A stretch of DNA of 64,000 nt from Actinomucor elegans (GCA_026027325.1 JAMSLZ010000004.1:434001-498000), one strand, 5' to 3'. Numbered from the stretch's first letter, positions 13,481 through 25,706 are shown. The notes: generated by a model not told the origin, from the letters alone. Numbers and translations are program-made.

Positions 13481-15762
13481 TTATACTGCTACAAGAGATG
13501 AAGATTTTCCTTCTTCCTCAACCGTATATCCACCTTGCCCATCTAATCGCACAACTATATTATGCATATGAATGATATTGTGATGATGGGTTACGCTAAC
13601 TACAGTTGTTCCCATAGTCATCAATGTACTATACAAATGCTCTCCAGTTTCCTTGTCCATTGCACTTGTTGCTTCATCCAAAACTAATAAAACATGTTTA
13701 GTTGAAAATAAATAAATGTTTATCTTGCTATACCTGCAAAACGTGGTTTCCAATAAAAGACACGAGCAAATACAAGGCGCTGTTGTTCACCAGGAGACAG
13801 CAGCTTGTTCCACTCTTGTCCATAATGCGTATCATAAGATTCAATCAACCCAGAAAGATGACTGAGTCGAACCAAGCTCAACAATCGAACTATTTCTTGA
13901 TCGGTAACTATATAATATACAATTTAGTAAGGTTCCATTGAGTGAACTTTTACAAATACTTTACTTTTCGTAGCAGGTGCTGCGTTTGGATAGACGATCT
14001 GATCCCGCAAAGAACCATCAATCAGGTAAGGTAATTGAGGTAAAAAGATGATATCCTTTCCTAGTCTAACTTTGGGTACATGTACTTTGCCTTCGCTGCA
14101 AGGCCATAAGCAAGCCAGAGCGCGAAGAATGGATGTTTTACCACAGCCTAAACGTAAATATCAGTAACAGCCATATAAAAGCGTTATACTCTTACCATTA
14201 GGACCTGTGAACGCCACATGATCGCCTTGGTTGATTTTCAAGTTGAAATCGTGTACAATCAGCTTGGATCGAGGCGAGAATAGAGTAACCTTTTCAAATT
14301 CAATAGTTTCGCTTTGATTGTCTTGTCTGTGAGGATGATCAATTTCAATATTCTCAATCTCGTTTGCTACTTGATCTAATGCTTCTAAAAGTTCGCCTAT
14401 ACGAGCAGTATAACCTGCGAGATCAGATAGTTTGGTGGATTGTTCGAGAATAGTAGAGAACAAGTATATCAGATACATGGCTACGAATGAGTTCTGTACA
14501 CATACAATTAGTTATGATACATCCATTATATATGTCACTTACTGCACTGATGATACCGCTGAGTTCAGAGGCATCCTTGCCCTCAAATGCACCTGCAAAG
14601 AGAGGAATAGCAATCAACAAGTAACTTAGAATGGATCCAAGGTATGCAAAGCTTTCATTGGTCACTAGGAATCGCTGGATGTGAGCAAACTGAACGATAG
14701 CTTAGATCTTGATTACTTACATTTGAGAGGAAGCTCTTTGTTTACAATGTTGCGCTGATATGTCAACAGGGTATCCAGACTTTTATTAGCTCTAGCATTT
14801 TCTTCCATTTCACCATCGCAAAAGGCAATTGACTCTGCGTATTGTCTCAATCTAACGTGTAGATATCGAAAGTTTCCTTCTTGGTGCTCTTTAAAGAAGA
14901 CAGCGTTTACAATTGGTTTGATGAATTTGCGACTAATGTATGAACCAATAAAGAAGTAACAGTAAATGAATAATGGACCAGAAAACCCAGTAACAGCCCA
15001 GCATTTGTAGGTATAATACACCACCATGACAGGCGCAATGATCAGATTCGTAACTATTTGCCGCATTGTTTCCGCAAATTTGTCGATATCTTGCGTTATA
15101 CGCTGATCTCTATTTGTTTTAGATAAGTTACACCAACTTTATAGATCTAGATTTTTTTTTTTTTTCTTACGGATTATCAATTTGCTGATGATTCATCACA
15201 AGGGTATACATAGACTTTGGTTTGATATAACGATCTTGTAAATGAGTAGTCAAGAGTTTACGAGCCTTTAAAGCAAAAAGACCACCCATAAAGCTTAACA
15301 AACTTTTACACTAGAACAAAAACGAATTAGATAATAATAAAAAATAAAAAAATAAAAAAACACGCTTCACAATGAATTGCTTACAGTAGCAGCAGCAAAG
15401 ACTAACAATAGAGACGGTATAATGTATCTGGAGAATCCAGTGATATCACTTGAAGTAAGAATTGAATAGTATCGGCTGGGTATCATGCCAACAAAGTACA
15501 CAATGGACTCATGAGCGATACCCAAAGCCACAAACGTCATATAGAGCCAGAATAGACTATGTTTACGAGCTTCTCTTTTGGTGGACCAAAATTTGTATAA
15601 TTGGTTACTATGAAATAACACCTTCAATAGTCGACGAAATCGTTTGAAAAAGATACGGTCAAAGCTATACGTCGTCTTTTTGGCAGTTTTTTCGTCGTAA
15701 TGCTGTTCTGGATCGTCACTCCCATTAAGAATGGGCTCATGTGAGGAGAAGGAATTCCTCAT
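13481..15762 (-). CDS. ABC half-transporter, ABCD family, closest to ABCD4 (cobalamin-transporter type)
   Basis: Eight exons (15762-15385, 15310-15171, 15109-14721, 14664-14543, 14493-14196, 14147-13965, 13907-13734, 13683-13481) give 628 residues, the size of an ABCD half-transporter. The N-terminal half has the hydrophobic segments of the ABC_membrane_2 domain. The C-terminal nucleotide-binding domain has Walker A GPNGCGKTS, signature LSPGEQQR, Walker B FAVLDEATSA and switch His in VSVTHHH. The LSPGE signature and the stretch YLGSILSYLLIAIPLF followed by LSDLAGYTARIG are ABCD4-like, unlike peroxisomal ABCD1-3, which carry LSGGE. ABCD4 of animals moves cobalamin out of lysosomes with LMBD1. 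The start of exon 4 at CCTAG|TG, not at the nearer CAG, was chosen because it alone keeps frame. Subcellular site is not visible in the sequence. Confidence 0.85.
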
Positions 15763-17171
15763 TTCAAGTGATTGCTAGAAGGGAACAAAAGAATTAGAAT
15801 CAATTTATCCCTGGTGACCCGTTTTGTCAAGTGCCAATGTTACTGTTCTTCTAATTCTAGGCCAAGCAAACTTTTGGATAATCAGAAAGGCATATTTAGG
15901 ACACTTTAAAAGAAGCAATTGAGCAAGATGTTCGGAGAGTACAAGATAGCTTGCGACAGCTACGATAGATATAGACTATTGGAACTATCTGACGCGCAGT
16001 GTATGCAAAGACGCTCAGCTTTGTAAAAGCTAAGCATTAGCTTTATGTAATCATACTGTTACAATGCTAGATATGCGCTATATGTAACTTCATTCAAAAA
16101 CTATAGATTTTTTTTTCCAAAAAAAAAAAAAAATCACAGGTCTCAGCTAGATACCATTACTTTGGTTAGGTGATACTGCCAAGAAATAATTCTGCCGTAT
16201 ATGTCCTTGAAATAAGAAAGATTGAGTTTTAGAGAATAGACAGCCATTTAGCCAAGAGGACTATAATTAACAATTGAGTACAAGAGGCGAAATGCAATTA
16301 AAAGAAAATCAATAAATCTCGTTTTACTAGATACAGTTGCTCGTTTTAGGCATGAAGTACTAATTAGACACAGCCTCTAACTGGGGTCTGAGAAAGGATC
16401 TATAGACTTGGATTACAAGAAACTAGTGTAATCATTATTCGCTCCAGACACACAACGAGTATATCACATCTTAAGAAAGTACCACTATTAATGGCCGGTA
16501 TTTAACTAACTGAATTGACCTCGGTTTAATGTATTTGATTGGCAGTCTTTGTCCAGAGCTTCAATATCTAGTAGAATTTGGCCAGATTATAAATTATCGA
16601 ATGATAAACAGAATCATACAGTTATGCATGATTGAATTCTAAAAGAAAACATCCGGATATCATTCTGAAAGAATTGTAATCGTTTTGATTGTCTAGAATA
16701 ACTCCAACTAAAAACCAAAAGGACTGACAATTTATCAATTTTGAGAAGCTTACAATTATCAAGATTAATAGTAAATAAACCTTGAAGAGGCTATGATGGG
16801 ATGCATGGTGGTAATTAGTCGCGTCTATATCTTCCTGACCGGGCCAAAAAGAAAGATAGACTCTAAAGTCCTTCAGCAAAAACAAGTGTAGAAACGGAGA
16901 TAATGTAAAGGTTCAGGTGATGGAGGGGCTAGCGGCTAGCTATGGGAATTACTGGGAAGCCATTCAAGGGGCCTTGGGCCAAGGAAAGATTAAATAGCAG
17001 ATGCTGGGTCATTTTGAAAGAGATGATCCAGTTCATAGAGAATAGCACCTATTGCGGGCCAACTTGGGATAGTGTCAAAGGGAGCGGAGTTTTTTCTCAA
17101 AAAATTGACAATCATTTGACCAACGGTGATCATCAAAAGCTTTTCCTTTATGCAAAGTACACTTATTTAAC
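15763..17171. other. Intergenic region between divergent genes
   Basis: Shared upstream region of the ABCD4-like gene and the HNH-like gene. It has an A tract at about 16118-16134 and a small duplicated GCTAGC motif at 16928-16940. Open frames here (for example 16942-17283) overlap the start of the next gene in another frame and show no motif. Confidence 0.5.
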
Positions 17172-18311
17172 ATGTCTTCTAGCTTTGACGATTCATCTTT
17201 ACTTAGAGAGTACGATAGTTTTGTACCGCCTGTATTGCGCAAAACTCCCATATCTGACCAGCCTAAAGAAACGAGTATCGTAATAGACCTTATTTCTGAT
17301 AGTGAGTCTTCTGATGAAACATGTGAACAATTGCGAGATCAAATGAATGAGCTCGAGCTCCAAACTAAGATTAACAATGAGAAGGATTGGATTGTTATAG
17401 ATTCTGATAAAGAAGAAGAAGAAACTATAACTCAAAGCGAGTCTCTTAAAAACAAAAGCGCAGTTCGCACTGCGCCTCATCGACCTCACCGTGTTCCTAT
17501 AAATCATCATCCAGTTCGACATTACTACGGCAAGCGAAAAGTATCAACAATTGTCCCACAGAAGCCAAAGGTAACTAATAACCAGACTAGTTGTACATAG
17601 TCTAGTACTAATCTCTTGTTTAAAGGATTTGCGACCGGATACTGAGAATTTCTCGAATCCTCTGGTATGTGAACTGTGCAAAGTATCCTTGTTACAACCT
17701 CGTAGCGGTTTCCCTCTACAAGAAAAATGTAGATACCAATCTAAAATCCTCTGCACTGGTTGTGCTCGGTAAGTATTACTTTTCTTCAACATTTATATAT
17801 ATACATACCCTTTATTCATGCACCTTTCTCTAGACTTTTAAGCAATGTGGCATCTAAACAAGAATATCAAGACGTGATCCAATTCTTTATCACAGGCAAG
17901 CTGCCTAATGACGCTTTGCCTTCACCAATTTCGATTGGAAATCTCATGTTCAGATTGCATAAACGCCAATCTGACATGAAATTGCGCTGCTTAAGGAAGC
18001 GAGGTGCTAATAGCTCACAGATAGTTTCTTTGAAAGATTTGATAGAAATTTGTAAGGCTGGCCAAGGCCGTTGTGCAATATCTGGATGGCGATGCTTCTT
18101 GCATCAAAGTAGAGCTGCTCCTTTTTGGGCGCTTACATTTGATCATGTAACACCCGTCACCCATATTGCATATCGTGCCGAGGCTTGGTCAAAGCACAAT
18201 ATACAATTGATGTGTTCTATTTTGAATCAGATCAAAGGATGCTACAGTGATGATGAGATACGACGTTGGTTTCAACGTTTTGTTCAATCCCAAGTAGTTG
18301 AAATTGATTAA
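17172..18311 (+). CDS. Uncharacterised protein with SIM-like motifs, CxxC zinc site and HNH-like nuclease core
   Basis: Three exons (17172-17570, 17626-17768, 17834-18311) give 339 residues. The N-terminal region is disordered and acidic with two SUMO-interaction-like motifs: IVIDLISDSESSDE (about residue 36) and WIVIDSDKEEEE (about residue 73). A basic stretch follows, then paired cysteines CELC...CTGC (about residues 149-179), which could bind zinc. The C-terminal third has RCAISGWRCF, then FDHVTPVTH, then SKHNIQLMCSILNQIKG. This D-H-x-x-P / H-N-x-x-L-M-C / N-x-x-K spacing matches HNH/HNN endonuclease folds. I know no named family with this layout. Inference: a SUMO-targeted nuclear nuclease or DNA-binding protein. 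The HNH assignment is by pattern only; the metal-binding set (D/H, N, N) is a variant. Confidence 0.7.
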
Positions 18312-19280
18312 GTAGTCTTTTTGTATAATAATAATTATACCCTTTATCGTTTAAAAATAAGAAAAAGTTCAGATATAATATTTAGACGCATTTAGCGGTA
18401 GTAGTTTGTTCTGGGCTGAGAACTGTCAAACAGACGCAATGTTTGATTTGTCTAGTAATTATATATACATTAGTATGTACACAATTTATTGTCAATCATG
18501 AATGCAAAATAACCAGTCTAAATATTCAAGAAAAATAATTGTTTTCGTAGATGGAGCTGTTTATTTTGGATATGTACCAACAATCAGATGGCATCAAGGT
18601 GAATCAGACAAGAAATATACAAATGTTAGAAATGGGACATATTTCTTAAACCCCCCCCCCCTTGCGTATCCTTGAAGCAAATTTCGAAATACAATTTTTT
18701 TAGTATCTCTTCGATGCATGATATATTATGTTTGAAAGAACGTAAATCTATTTTTTGGATTATATTATTCAAAAAAATTGTATTTCAAAAGAAGCAAAAA
18801 ATATTTATCTGATCCAATCGAAATCACAACGTGTAATTAACTGCAAACAATTTGTTATTACAAGACGACTGCCTAATGGTTAATACAAGAGTTGCGATGA
18901 ATCATACAATCTTTTTATACCAAGTTCACTTAATAATATGGTATTCGCGTATATTACACATCATGGCCAAAGTCAACGCGCGATCCTGTAGAAGACACAT
19001 GTATTCAAATGCCTCTAGCCAATAATATCGACCTTAGTAACTACCCTTGTCTCGATACTGCAAATCAAGCTCTTGTCAGACCAAACATGAATAAATTATC
19101 AGGAATCAAATATGAAAATGTAGAAGCGATCTAGAGACGGTCAAGTGCGTATAGTCATGAAAATAATCAATTAATTCATATTGCACAATAAAGATGGACT
19201 TGCTGTTTCATCAAGCAGACGTTTTCACAGCAGAGCTTTTATTTTTTCAGTTTTGCTTTTTATTTCACAACATTACGAAT
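18312..19280. other. Intergenic, no gene seen
   Basis: AT-rich, with an 11-nt C run at 18651-18661. The last part is the upstream region of the oxygenase gene; no motif of note. Confidence 0.55.
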
Positions 19281-20021
19281 ATGCCTACTGTAACAGATTC
19301 AGCTTTCGATTTGTTTGGAGAAATATCTCCAGAAGAGCAATGCCAATTAGACCAAAGACAGAAAACATTCCAACAAAATCTCGAAGCCAAACTAGCAAAG
19401 CTGCCTTCTGATCCTTCAAAGCGATCCATGTCGGAAAATCGCATGGTGTTTACTCATAATCGAGGACAATTATTTGGCATACCAGGCATTCGATCTCGAT
19501 TACTTTCTCGACTGGAATGCCAGCACGTTTTAGACATTTGCGCAAAGCAATCGAACTGGACCACCGATCGACATTCTGCATTTCCTACCACAGATATTCC
19601 TATACGCTCCAATACCGATTTACAGTTCCTTGAGCCTCTGGTAAAAGAAAGGCTCTTTGTAGAACTTGCAAACTACTATCGATTCAATGCTTCTGATTTG
19701 GAGTTTCGCGATATCTTTTTGGTTCAATATGCAGCACATGCTCAGCGAGGACTCAAATTACATACAGATGGCTGTTTGTTCTCTTTAACCCTACTGATCA
19801 GTCATGAAAACGATTTCGAAGGTGGAGGTACTTATTATCAAAGTATTGATAAAGTGATTCATCTGGAGCAAGGTGATTGCGCGTATCATGATGCTCGTGT
19901 GATGCACAGTGGTATTGATATTACAAAAGGCTCTCGATACATCCTTGTAGCCTTCATAGATACTGTAGATACAGTCTTGAAGGACCAAAGAGCCAATAAA
20001 GCCACATTGCGTTCTGAATGA
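19281..20021 (+). CDS. 2-oxoglutarate/Fe(II)-dependent oxygenase (prolyl 4-hydroxylase-like fold)
   Basis: Single exon, 246 residues from the ATG at 19281 (MPTVTDSAFD); the frame is open upstream to an in-frame ATG at 19194, which would add 29 mostly hydrophobic residues. I prefer the downstream start because the added segment looks like translated leader, but a signal anchor is possible. Iron ligands are visible: H-x-D in LKLHTDGCLF, the distal His in ARVMHSGIDI, and the 2-oxoglutarate-binding Arg in KGSRYILVAF, with the usual FEGGGTYY between. These match the P4Hc-type double-stranded beta-helix. The substrate cannot be read from sequence. The stop is 68 bp from the stop of the convergent poly(A) polymerase gene. 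Confidence 0.85.
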   Translation: MPTVTDSAFDLFGEISPEEQCQLDQRQKTFQQNLEAKLAKLPSDPSKRSMSENRMVFTHNRGQLFGIPGIRSRLLSRLECQHVLDICAKQSNWTTDRHSAFPTTDIPIRSNTDLQFLEPLVKERLFVELANYYRFNASDLEFRDIFLVQYAAHAQRGLKLHTDGCLFSLTLLISHENDFEGGGTYYQSIDKVIHLEQGDCAYHDARVMHSGIDITKGSRYILVAFIDTVDTVLKDQRANKATLRSE

Positions 20022-20089
20022 AAAAAAATGCAAACTTTTTTTTTAAAAAATTGATTTACTATGTACAAATGTGATATATTATCTTCAAG

Positions 20090-21915
20090 TTATTGCGTCG
20101 GGACGCCGAGAAGTTCTGCTGCTTGTTTCTTTGTTAAAGGGCTAATTTCCCACTGAACATCATCATCGTTCTTGTTTCTTTTACTTTCCAAAATGGCAAT
20201 GAAATCACTGACGCTTTTTGACAAATCCACAAAGGTACCTTAAAAAAAACAAGTTAGATGATGACAGGTGCTTAGCATTCGATACTTACAAGAATCCTGT
20301 ATACAAAGTCCAAGGAAATGATATGCTAGATATAATGTTCCCGGTTGTAAACTACCAGTATGACTCATTGCTCGGGCATTGGCTGGAGACCGGCCTGATT
20401 TCAATGCTTGCTTTTCTTCCATTGTTTTGAAATTTTCCAGCCTAATCATTGGTTTGGTTACTGGCTGAATATACTTTAATTCAGGGCACGATTCGAGCGA
20501 TGTGACGAAACGTGGGATATGGGCTGCCATTTTTCTGAGCCTACATGGAGAAATTAACTTAAACTAATTAGCATAAATTATCATTGTATTTACCAAACAT
20601 CATGACTATTGGCGGTGTCTGTACTGGTTACAATACAAAGGTAGTGAGTATATCGTTTAAAGTAGTTGATAGGATTGAATAGTTTCTGAAGGGTCCTGGA
20701 AGGCTTTACTTTTGAATGCATAATATATGAAGCTATGTTGGTTTAGTATAATAAAGACTTTTAAAGTACAGGTAGATTGAGTACCTCTTTCAAACTCTCG
20801 TGTCATTATCTTTAAGGTGGATTTAGTAACGTATGGTGTGGCGAGAGATACAGGATAACATGGTGATACAATAGGCATAATAGCGTCCTGGAATTCCTCT
20901 AGTTTTTGGTAATCGACACGAATTCCGTTCAACCCAGGTATATGTTCTGTGAGTAAAACTGGAGCTGACCAAGACCAATCCATCCATGTATCGAAAAACG
21001 TTGTTAAAAGGTAGGTGACGCTTAACTGTTCAATATTCTTGACAATTAAATATGTTTTTAGCAATAAGAAAGTCCAAGAACTTCCATTCAAATAGCCCAC
21101 AGGTTTGTTATATATTTGACGTGCTGTAGCCCAATGCTTGATGCACTGAAGACTTCTTTGAAAGATTGGAATATGATCGTATTTGATTTGCGTTTGAATA
21201 AATTGACTCACTCTGGGCCCATCCATACTAGCAACATCAACTTGTTCGATATCTTGCAATAGTGAATCATCTAACAGGTTGATATTTGGTTCAATCTTGG
21301 AGAGTTTAAGTCGAATAAACGATATATCAATCTTTTTTTTTATGACTGATTAACTATGCAATACGAATACAAAATATATATATATATATGACACTTACTG
21401 AGATAGAGTCCACTGTGCATTTGATAATTGGAACATTGGCGCGTCCTATAAACTGTGAGGAAATTACAAGGTTAATTCACAGAAAGCAGAATAGGCTGTC
21501 TCTTTTTATCATACTGTCACATCCTGTATCGTTGCTTGCTGCCTTAATAAATCCAGTAGTATTCTTTTGAAATATACCCTTTTCACAATAGCCGGACATA
21601 TCAATGCAAGATCAATGTCAGCGTGCCGAGTATGGCCGCGTAAAGCATAAGACCCAAACGGTAATAGTTTCATGATAATAGGACCTTTCTTATGATCATT
21701 GTCTTTCATGATCATTCTACCAAAGTTGTGTATCGTCTGTTCAAGCAGCAGTACGACTTTTTCTCTGTGAACAAACAGAAATAAGCGCGCTATTTTAATC
21801 GAACCATGCTGTCTTGAAGTGATTACCTCTTTAATTTTTCTTCATTCGATTCAATAGCGCCGATGCTACTCAGATATTTTCCCCAATCCTCATCATGAAT
21901 AGTATATTGAATCAT
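20090..21915 (-). CDS. Divergent poly(A) polymerase (nucleotidyltransferase)
   Basis: Seven exons (21915-21827, 21764-21515, 21452-21399, 21331-20785, 20708-20594, 20540-20290, 20238-20090) give 484 residues. The catalytic palm has PFGSYALRGHTRHADIDLAL (GS motif and two Asp) and the third Asp in IDISFIRL, after NVPIIKCTVDSIS. The central PAP domain is seen in SMDGPRVSQFIQ, CIKHWATARQIYNKPVGYLN and VLLTEHIPGL, with MPIVSPCYPVSLATPYVTKST. The C-terminal RNA-binding-like domain has NPINYFKRYTHYLCIV and LYLAYHFLGLCI...VDLSKSVSDF. The domain order follows nuclear canonical poly(A) polymerase, not Cid1/Trf4 types, but the identity to canonical motifs is low and it lacks the usual long C-terminal tail. 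It may be a paralogue beside a conserved PAP1 elsewhere. Introns were placed by frame and motif continuity. Confidence 0.85.
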
Positions 21916-22546
21916 AACAGAATGGTATATATGAATAAGAAATATTGAAAAGCAAGGAAGCTCTTTTTTCTAACACAGGAACGAAGGAAAGCAAAACTGA
22001 CCTTGTACAGCGTTTCTTAATAATTGGAGAAAAGTTTCGAAAACTAGCGCGTCATGGTAGAGTTCTAAAAACTCTTCAAAAGCTTTTTTCAAAAACTATG
22101 GCGTAGTGGATTAAAAGCAGCCACAAAAATCAATATAGCTAATCACTATAGATGGCACCTGTCAAAACTCATCAAGATACTAAGCATGAAGCCCTTCTGG
22201 TCAGTGTTCCGTATAGACATTATATAGACAAAAAATGTTTTTATTAAAAAAAAAGAGAGAGAAAAGGGTTTCTAGGCATCTTGTCTTTAATATAACCTTC
22301 ATTTACTAAAGTCGATGACAACAGTACATTTCAATCTCTCTGGTTTCACTATTATACCAATGGGAGGGGAGGGGAAGATAGCATCCAGATCACTAAAGTA
22401 AAGTGATTGATTGTTGAAAAAAGAAAGCGGTATTAAAACATCCAATATAGATCAGTAATTGCTACAGTTTGCTAGTAAGAAAAGATTTTATTAAATTGTG
22501 GGAATTAAGAATGATAGATATTAATGCTTATAACTAGAAGACTGGT
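21916..22546. other. Intergenic, no gene seen
   Basis: Upstream region of the poly(A) polymerase gene and 3' flank of the KNH-type gene. No coding frame or repeat of note. Confidence 0.55.
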
Positions 22547-23286
22547 TTAGACTAAAGCAGCAACAGCAGCACCTGCAAGTACAGCTGCGCTTATAGCGAT
22601 TTTGTTAGGCGATAGGTTAAAACCAGCTGAAGGAGGGTTATTAGTAGTAGCTGTCTGAGAGGCTGAGGCGGATACAGACGCTTGTGATTCTACAACATCT
22701 GATGGTACCACGTTCGTTTCCTGTGCATTAGTTTCTTGCTCGCGAGAAGCTGAAATGGATGATGTAACAGGAGAGGATACAACAGCAGAAGAAGATGAAG
22801 TAGCAGATGGCTGAGCACTGCTAGAAGCATCTACGGATGGTTGGGAACTACTGGAAGCAGCTACAGATGATTGGGCATTACCATTACTCTTGATTGTAAA
22901 AAGACCAGTAAAAGACATATCTGGAGAATCACCGAATTCCAATGCGTAATCTTCACCAGCAGGAGTATCAGCCGGTATATTCCAAACGTAGCTACCAGCT
23001 TTAGCATCAACGTTTTGAGCAATTGTACTGACAGGTACAAGTGCAGTAGGATCACCCTTTGCTAAAACAATCTTGGAAATAGTATCGACCTTTGCGTTAA
23101 TCCTAGAAGAAACCGTTATTATTATTATTTTTCTTCCCATGGTTGACTATATACTTACCATGAAATAGTTGCTGGTTCACCGGCAGTGTAGACTGTGCCT
23201 GTAAGAGGAGATGTGACACTGATAATGTTAACCTGAGCAGAAACGGCAGCAATGGCCAGGGTAGCGATGGCAAAGATGGATTTCAT
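22547..23286 (-). CDS. GPI-anchored Ser/Thr-rich cell-wall protein, Kre9/KNH-type domain
   Basis: Two exons (23286-23159, 23102-22547) give 227 residues. The N-terminus is a signal peptide (MKSIFAIATLAIAAVSA). The KNH domain starts NIISVTSPLTGTVYTAGEPA and continues TISWINAKVDT across the intron to WNIPADTPAGEDYALEFGDS. About 100 residues of Ser/Ala/Thr-rich sequence with repeated SSSQPS/SSAQPS blocks follow, likely O-mannosylated. The C-terminus (SAAVLAGAAVAALV) is a GPI-attachment signal, with a likely cleavage site near PPSAGFN. Such proteins sit at the plasma membrane or wall; the KNH domain is linked to beta-1,6-glucan assembly in yeast, but many domain members have unknown roles. Confidence 0.9.
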
Positions 23287-25706
23287 TGTAAAAGAAAGAA
23301 TGGGGAAGAGAATGAACTGAGCTTGATGTTCCTTTTTATTCTCGGGACAGCGCATTGACCTACAGAACTCCGAAGAAGGATTACAACAAACTGCAGGTTT
23401 GTTACAGGTCAACAAACTACCTTTTTTGTTTCAAGTGATGCATTGACCCTGTTCTTGAAATGATAAGTAGTATTCTTAGAACATCGCACACTCATCAACT
23501 TGCATAGTGACTAAATAGCCACGCCAAGCTTTCATTATGTTATATCCTCACTCCAGGTTGTGTTGGCATCTGCTCTTCATACGGAATTATCTGAAACCAT
23601 ACGCACGTTTGTCCTACTTGATTTCTGGAAGTTTCTGTATTACTTTTTTTTTAAAACTCGGAACCAAATACACCTTTCCTTACAGAAATAGTCGATATCT
23701 TGCTATATATACACCTTTATCAGCCCTTCCCTTTCGATAGAATAACATCACGTGCCTCAGAGTTGAATTTTATGCTAGGTACTTACCGAAGTTGTAAAGC
23801 GACATCTGTCAAGGGGTAAACAAATATCAAAACAATTGAGCAAGTTGCTGTTCAGATTTTCCGATTACCAGGCCTACGGCCGTTATTCAATGACGCAACT
23901 TGACAGTTATATAACATAGATTACCAATTATCAACGTCATAATAAAAGAGTTGTCCCCATTGGTTTTACAGCTAGACTATTACACTTGGTATCGTGATAA
24001 ATTACGGTTCCATCGTATTCACTTGACAAATACTAACCTGCTTTTTTTTTTGTGGAACTGGACTTGCAATGCTTTATGCAATGCTCGTAGCACTTTGTAT
24101 TGTGGTGACGAATATCACTTGTCTAAACCAGTAGAATTTACTGTACATATATCGCACATATATCATTCATACAAGTGCTACAAACATATGATTACTATTT
24201 ATAAATGTTCCTGAGGTTTTAGAAAAATAATTGGTTTGTTTTGAGCATGAAGCGCTCTATCAGATGCGATAATTGGCCGGCCTTGGTCGAGAGATCTAGA
24301 GATTATTTGGCCTAGTAAAATAGTGAAATGTACGAACTTTCAGATTAATTCATACCGAATATAATATGATGGTTGTATTGTAACCTAACGAAGGGTTTAA
24401 TAGATGCAGTGGTTTACTCTAAATATGGCCCACTTGATGCGATACATTTGACCGAGATCTATAGATTACCGTATTTAGATCACATAAAAATGTATATGCA
24501 ATTTATTCCCACCCACTAAATTACAATATAATCATAATGTTTTGGTCAAGTAGGAGTCTTTGTAGATACAATGGCTTTTTTCGGAGCTTGTGTTGTTACA
24601 TTAGAAATAACATTAAACTAGCATCGGCCGAGAATGGCAAGATATTCAAACTGGGAAAGATTTCGAAAAAGTCATAGTGTATATTTTTAGGCCAGAACTG
24701 CTGAAGTAACAGGATCACATTTCCTAAGCATGATGCCATTAATGATTTGGATTTGATATGTTTGAGGATATACAAATTGTTTTTTTTTTTTTTTTTTTAG
24801 ATATTTTTAGTGATTTGAATTACTTATTATAATTTCATTTCTAAAAGAGTCGAAAATCAGATTTTATCTAGAAGGAAGTAGCTATTAATACTTATATTTC
24901 AGTTTAAACAACTCGCCAGCTTGTCATGATAAAAATTATGCGTATCTGTTTTTGACGATATGAATGGCATTTTAGAGATACAGTCCTCAAGGCAATTTCA
25001 TTCCTTATGGCTTCAGAAGCGTTTTAGTGCTTTATAGCATATAGAAATTGAGGTAACTCGAGTTGTAAAATTTAAACTTGGCATAAAAATAGAATGAAGC
25101 GCAATATCCACTTTCAGCAGCCCAAGAACCCTAGTAGTAATTGTATATGTTTTTTAGTTCAATAATAATTTTTGCAGTCGATGCTAGTCTTTCTGCTTGT
25201 CATGCATCCTTATAATACCTCTTTCAACATATGATAATGTACTATAGACAAACAAATCGTGCAAATCATCATAAGTTGGTTTATAAAAATGCACAAGTGA
25301 TGATAATAATGGAAATTAAAAATGGACTCTGTTGACATTGAGGCTATGTAGGCCAAAATCGACCGGGAAATATATTCCTCATTGAATTAATTTGTGCGAA
25401 AAGAATCTATTTTACAGCTAGTTACCAAAATGCAATATACTCATTGCCTCATAGAGAAACAATGGCTTTATTACATGCAGTGTGTCATTCTAAATAGGTA
25501 CTAGTTATAGTATATGGCATTAAATCGAAATCGGTCAAGAAATGAAATATTCAAAACACCGTTCAAAGTGAATTTCTAAAAAAAAAAAAAAAAAAAAAAA
25601 AAATGTTAAGCTGTGCTTCAACTCCGCACTGAATTAGATAGGCTTATAGAGAGAGGCGCCAAAACCATTGTTATCTAAGTCGCTTTTTTGGCTTACTACA
25701 AATAAA
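23287..25706. other. 2.4-kb intergenic region with dispersed repeat copies
   Basis: No gene is supported. It holds copies or half-copies of a dispersed degenerate repeat (24252-24300, 24396-24470, and a weak one around 25460-25545), T tracts near 24780 and an A tract at 25578-25602. Confidence 0.5.
24396..24470 (+). repeat. Copy of a dispersed ~75-90 bp degenerate repeat (forward)
   Basis: Starts TTTAATAGATGCAGTGGTTT and ends with a GACCGAGATCTATAGATT block. The forward copy at 48276-48350 shares both blocks at the same spacing; inverted copies are at 32709-32785, 53309-53394 and 53509-53565. The order is constant: GATGCAGT(G/A), about 25 nt, (C/T)GATG(T/C)GA, then CGG/CCGAGATCT. It is probably a remnant of a short non-autonomous element. 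Confidence 0.5.

Noticed and set aside
14665..14690. CAG acceptor at 14690 for exon 4 of the ABC transporter
   Set aside because: It gives the wrong phase; the acceptor at 14666-14665 keeps frame and aligns with ABCD4.
16942..17283. Plus-strand 113-codon frame
   Set aside because: Overlaps the start of the HNH-like gene in another frame; no motif and its C-terminal part is an AT-rich shadow.
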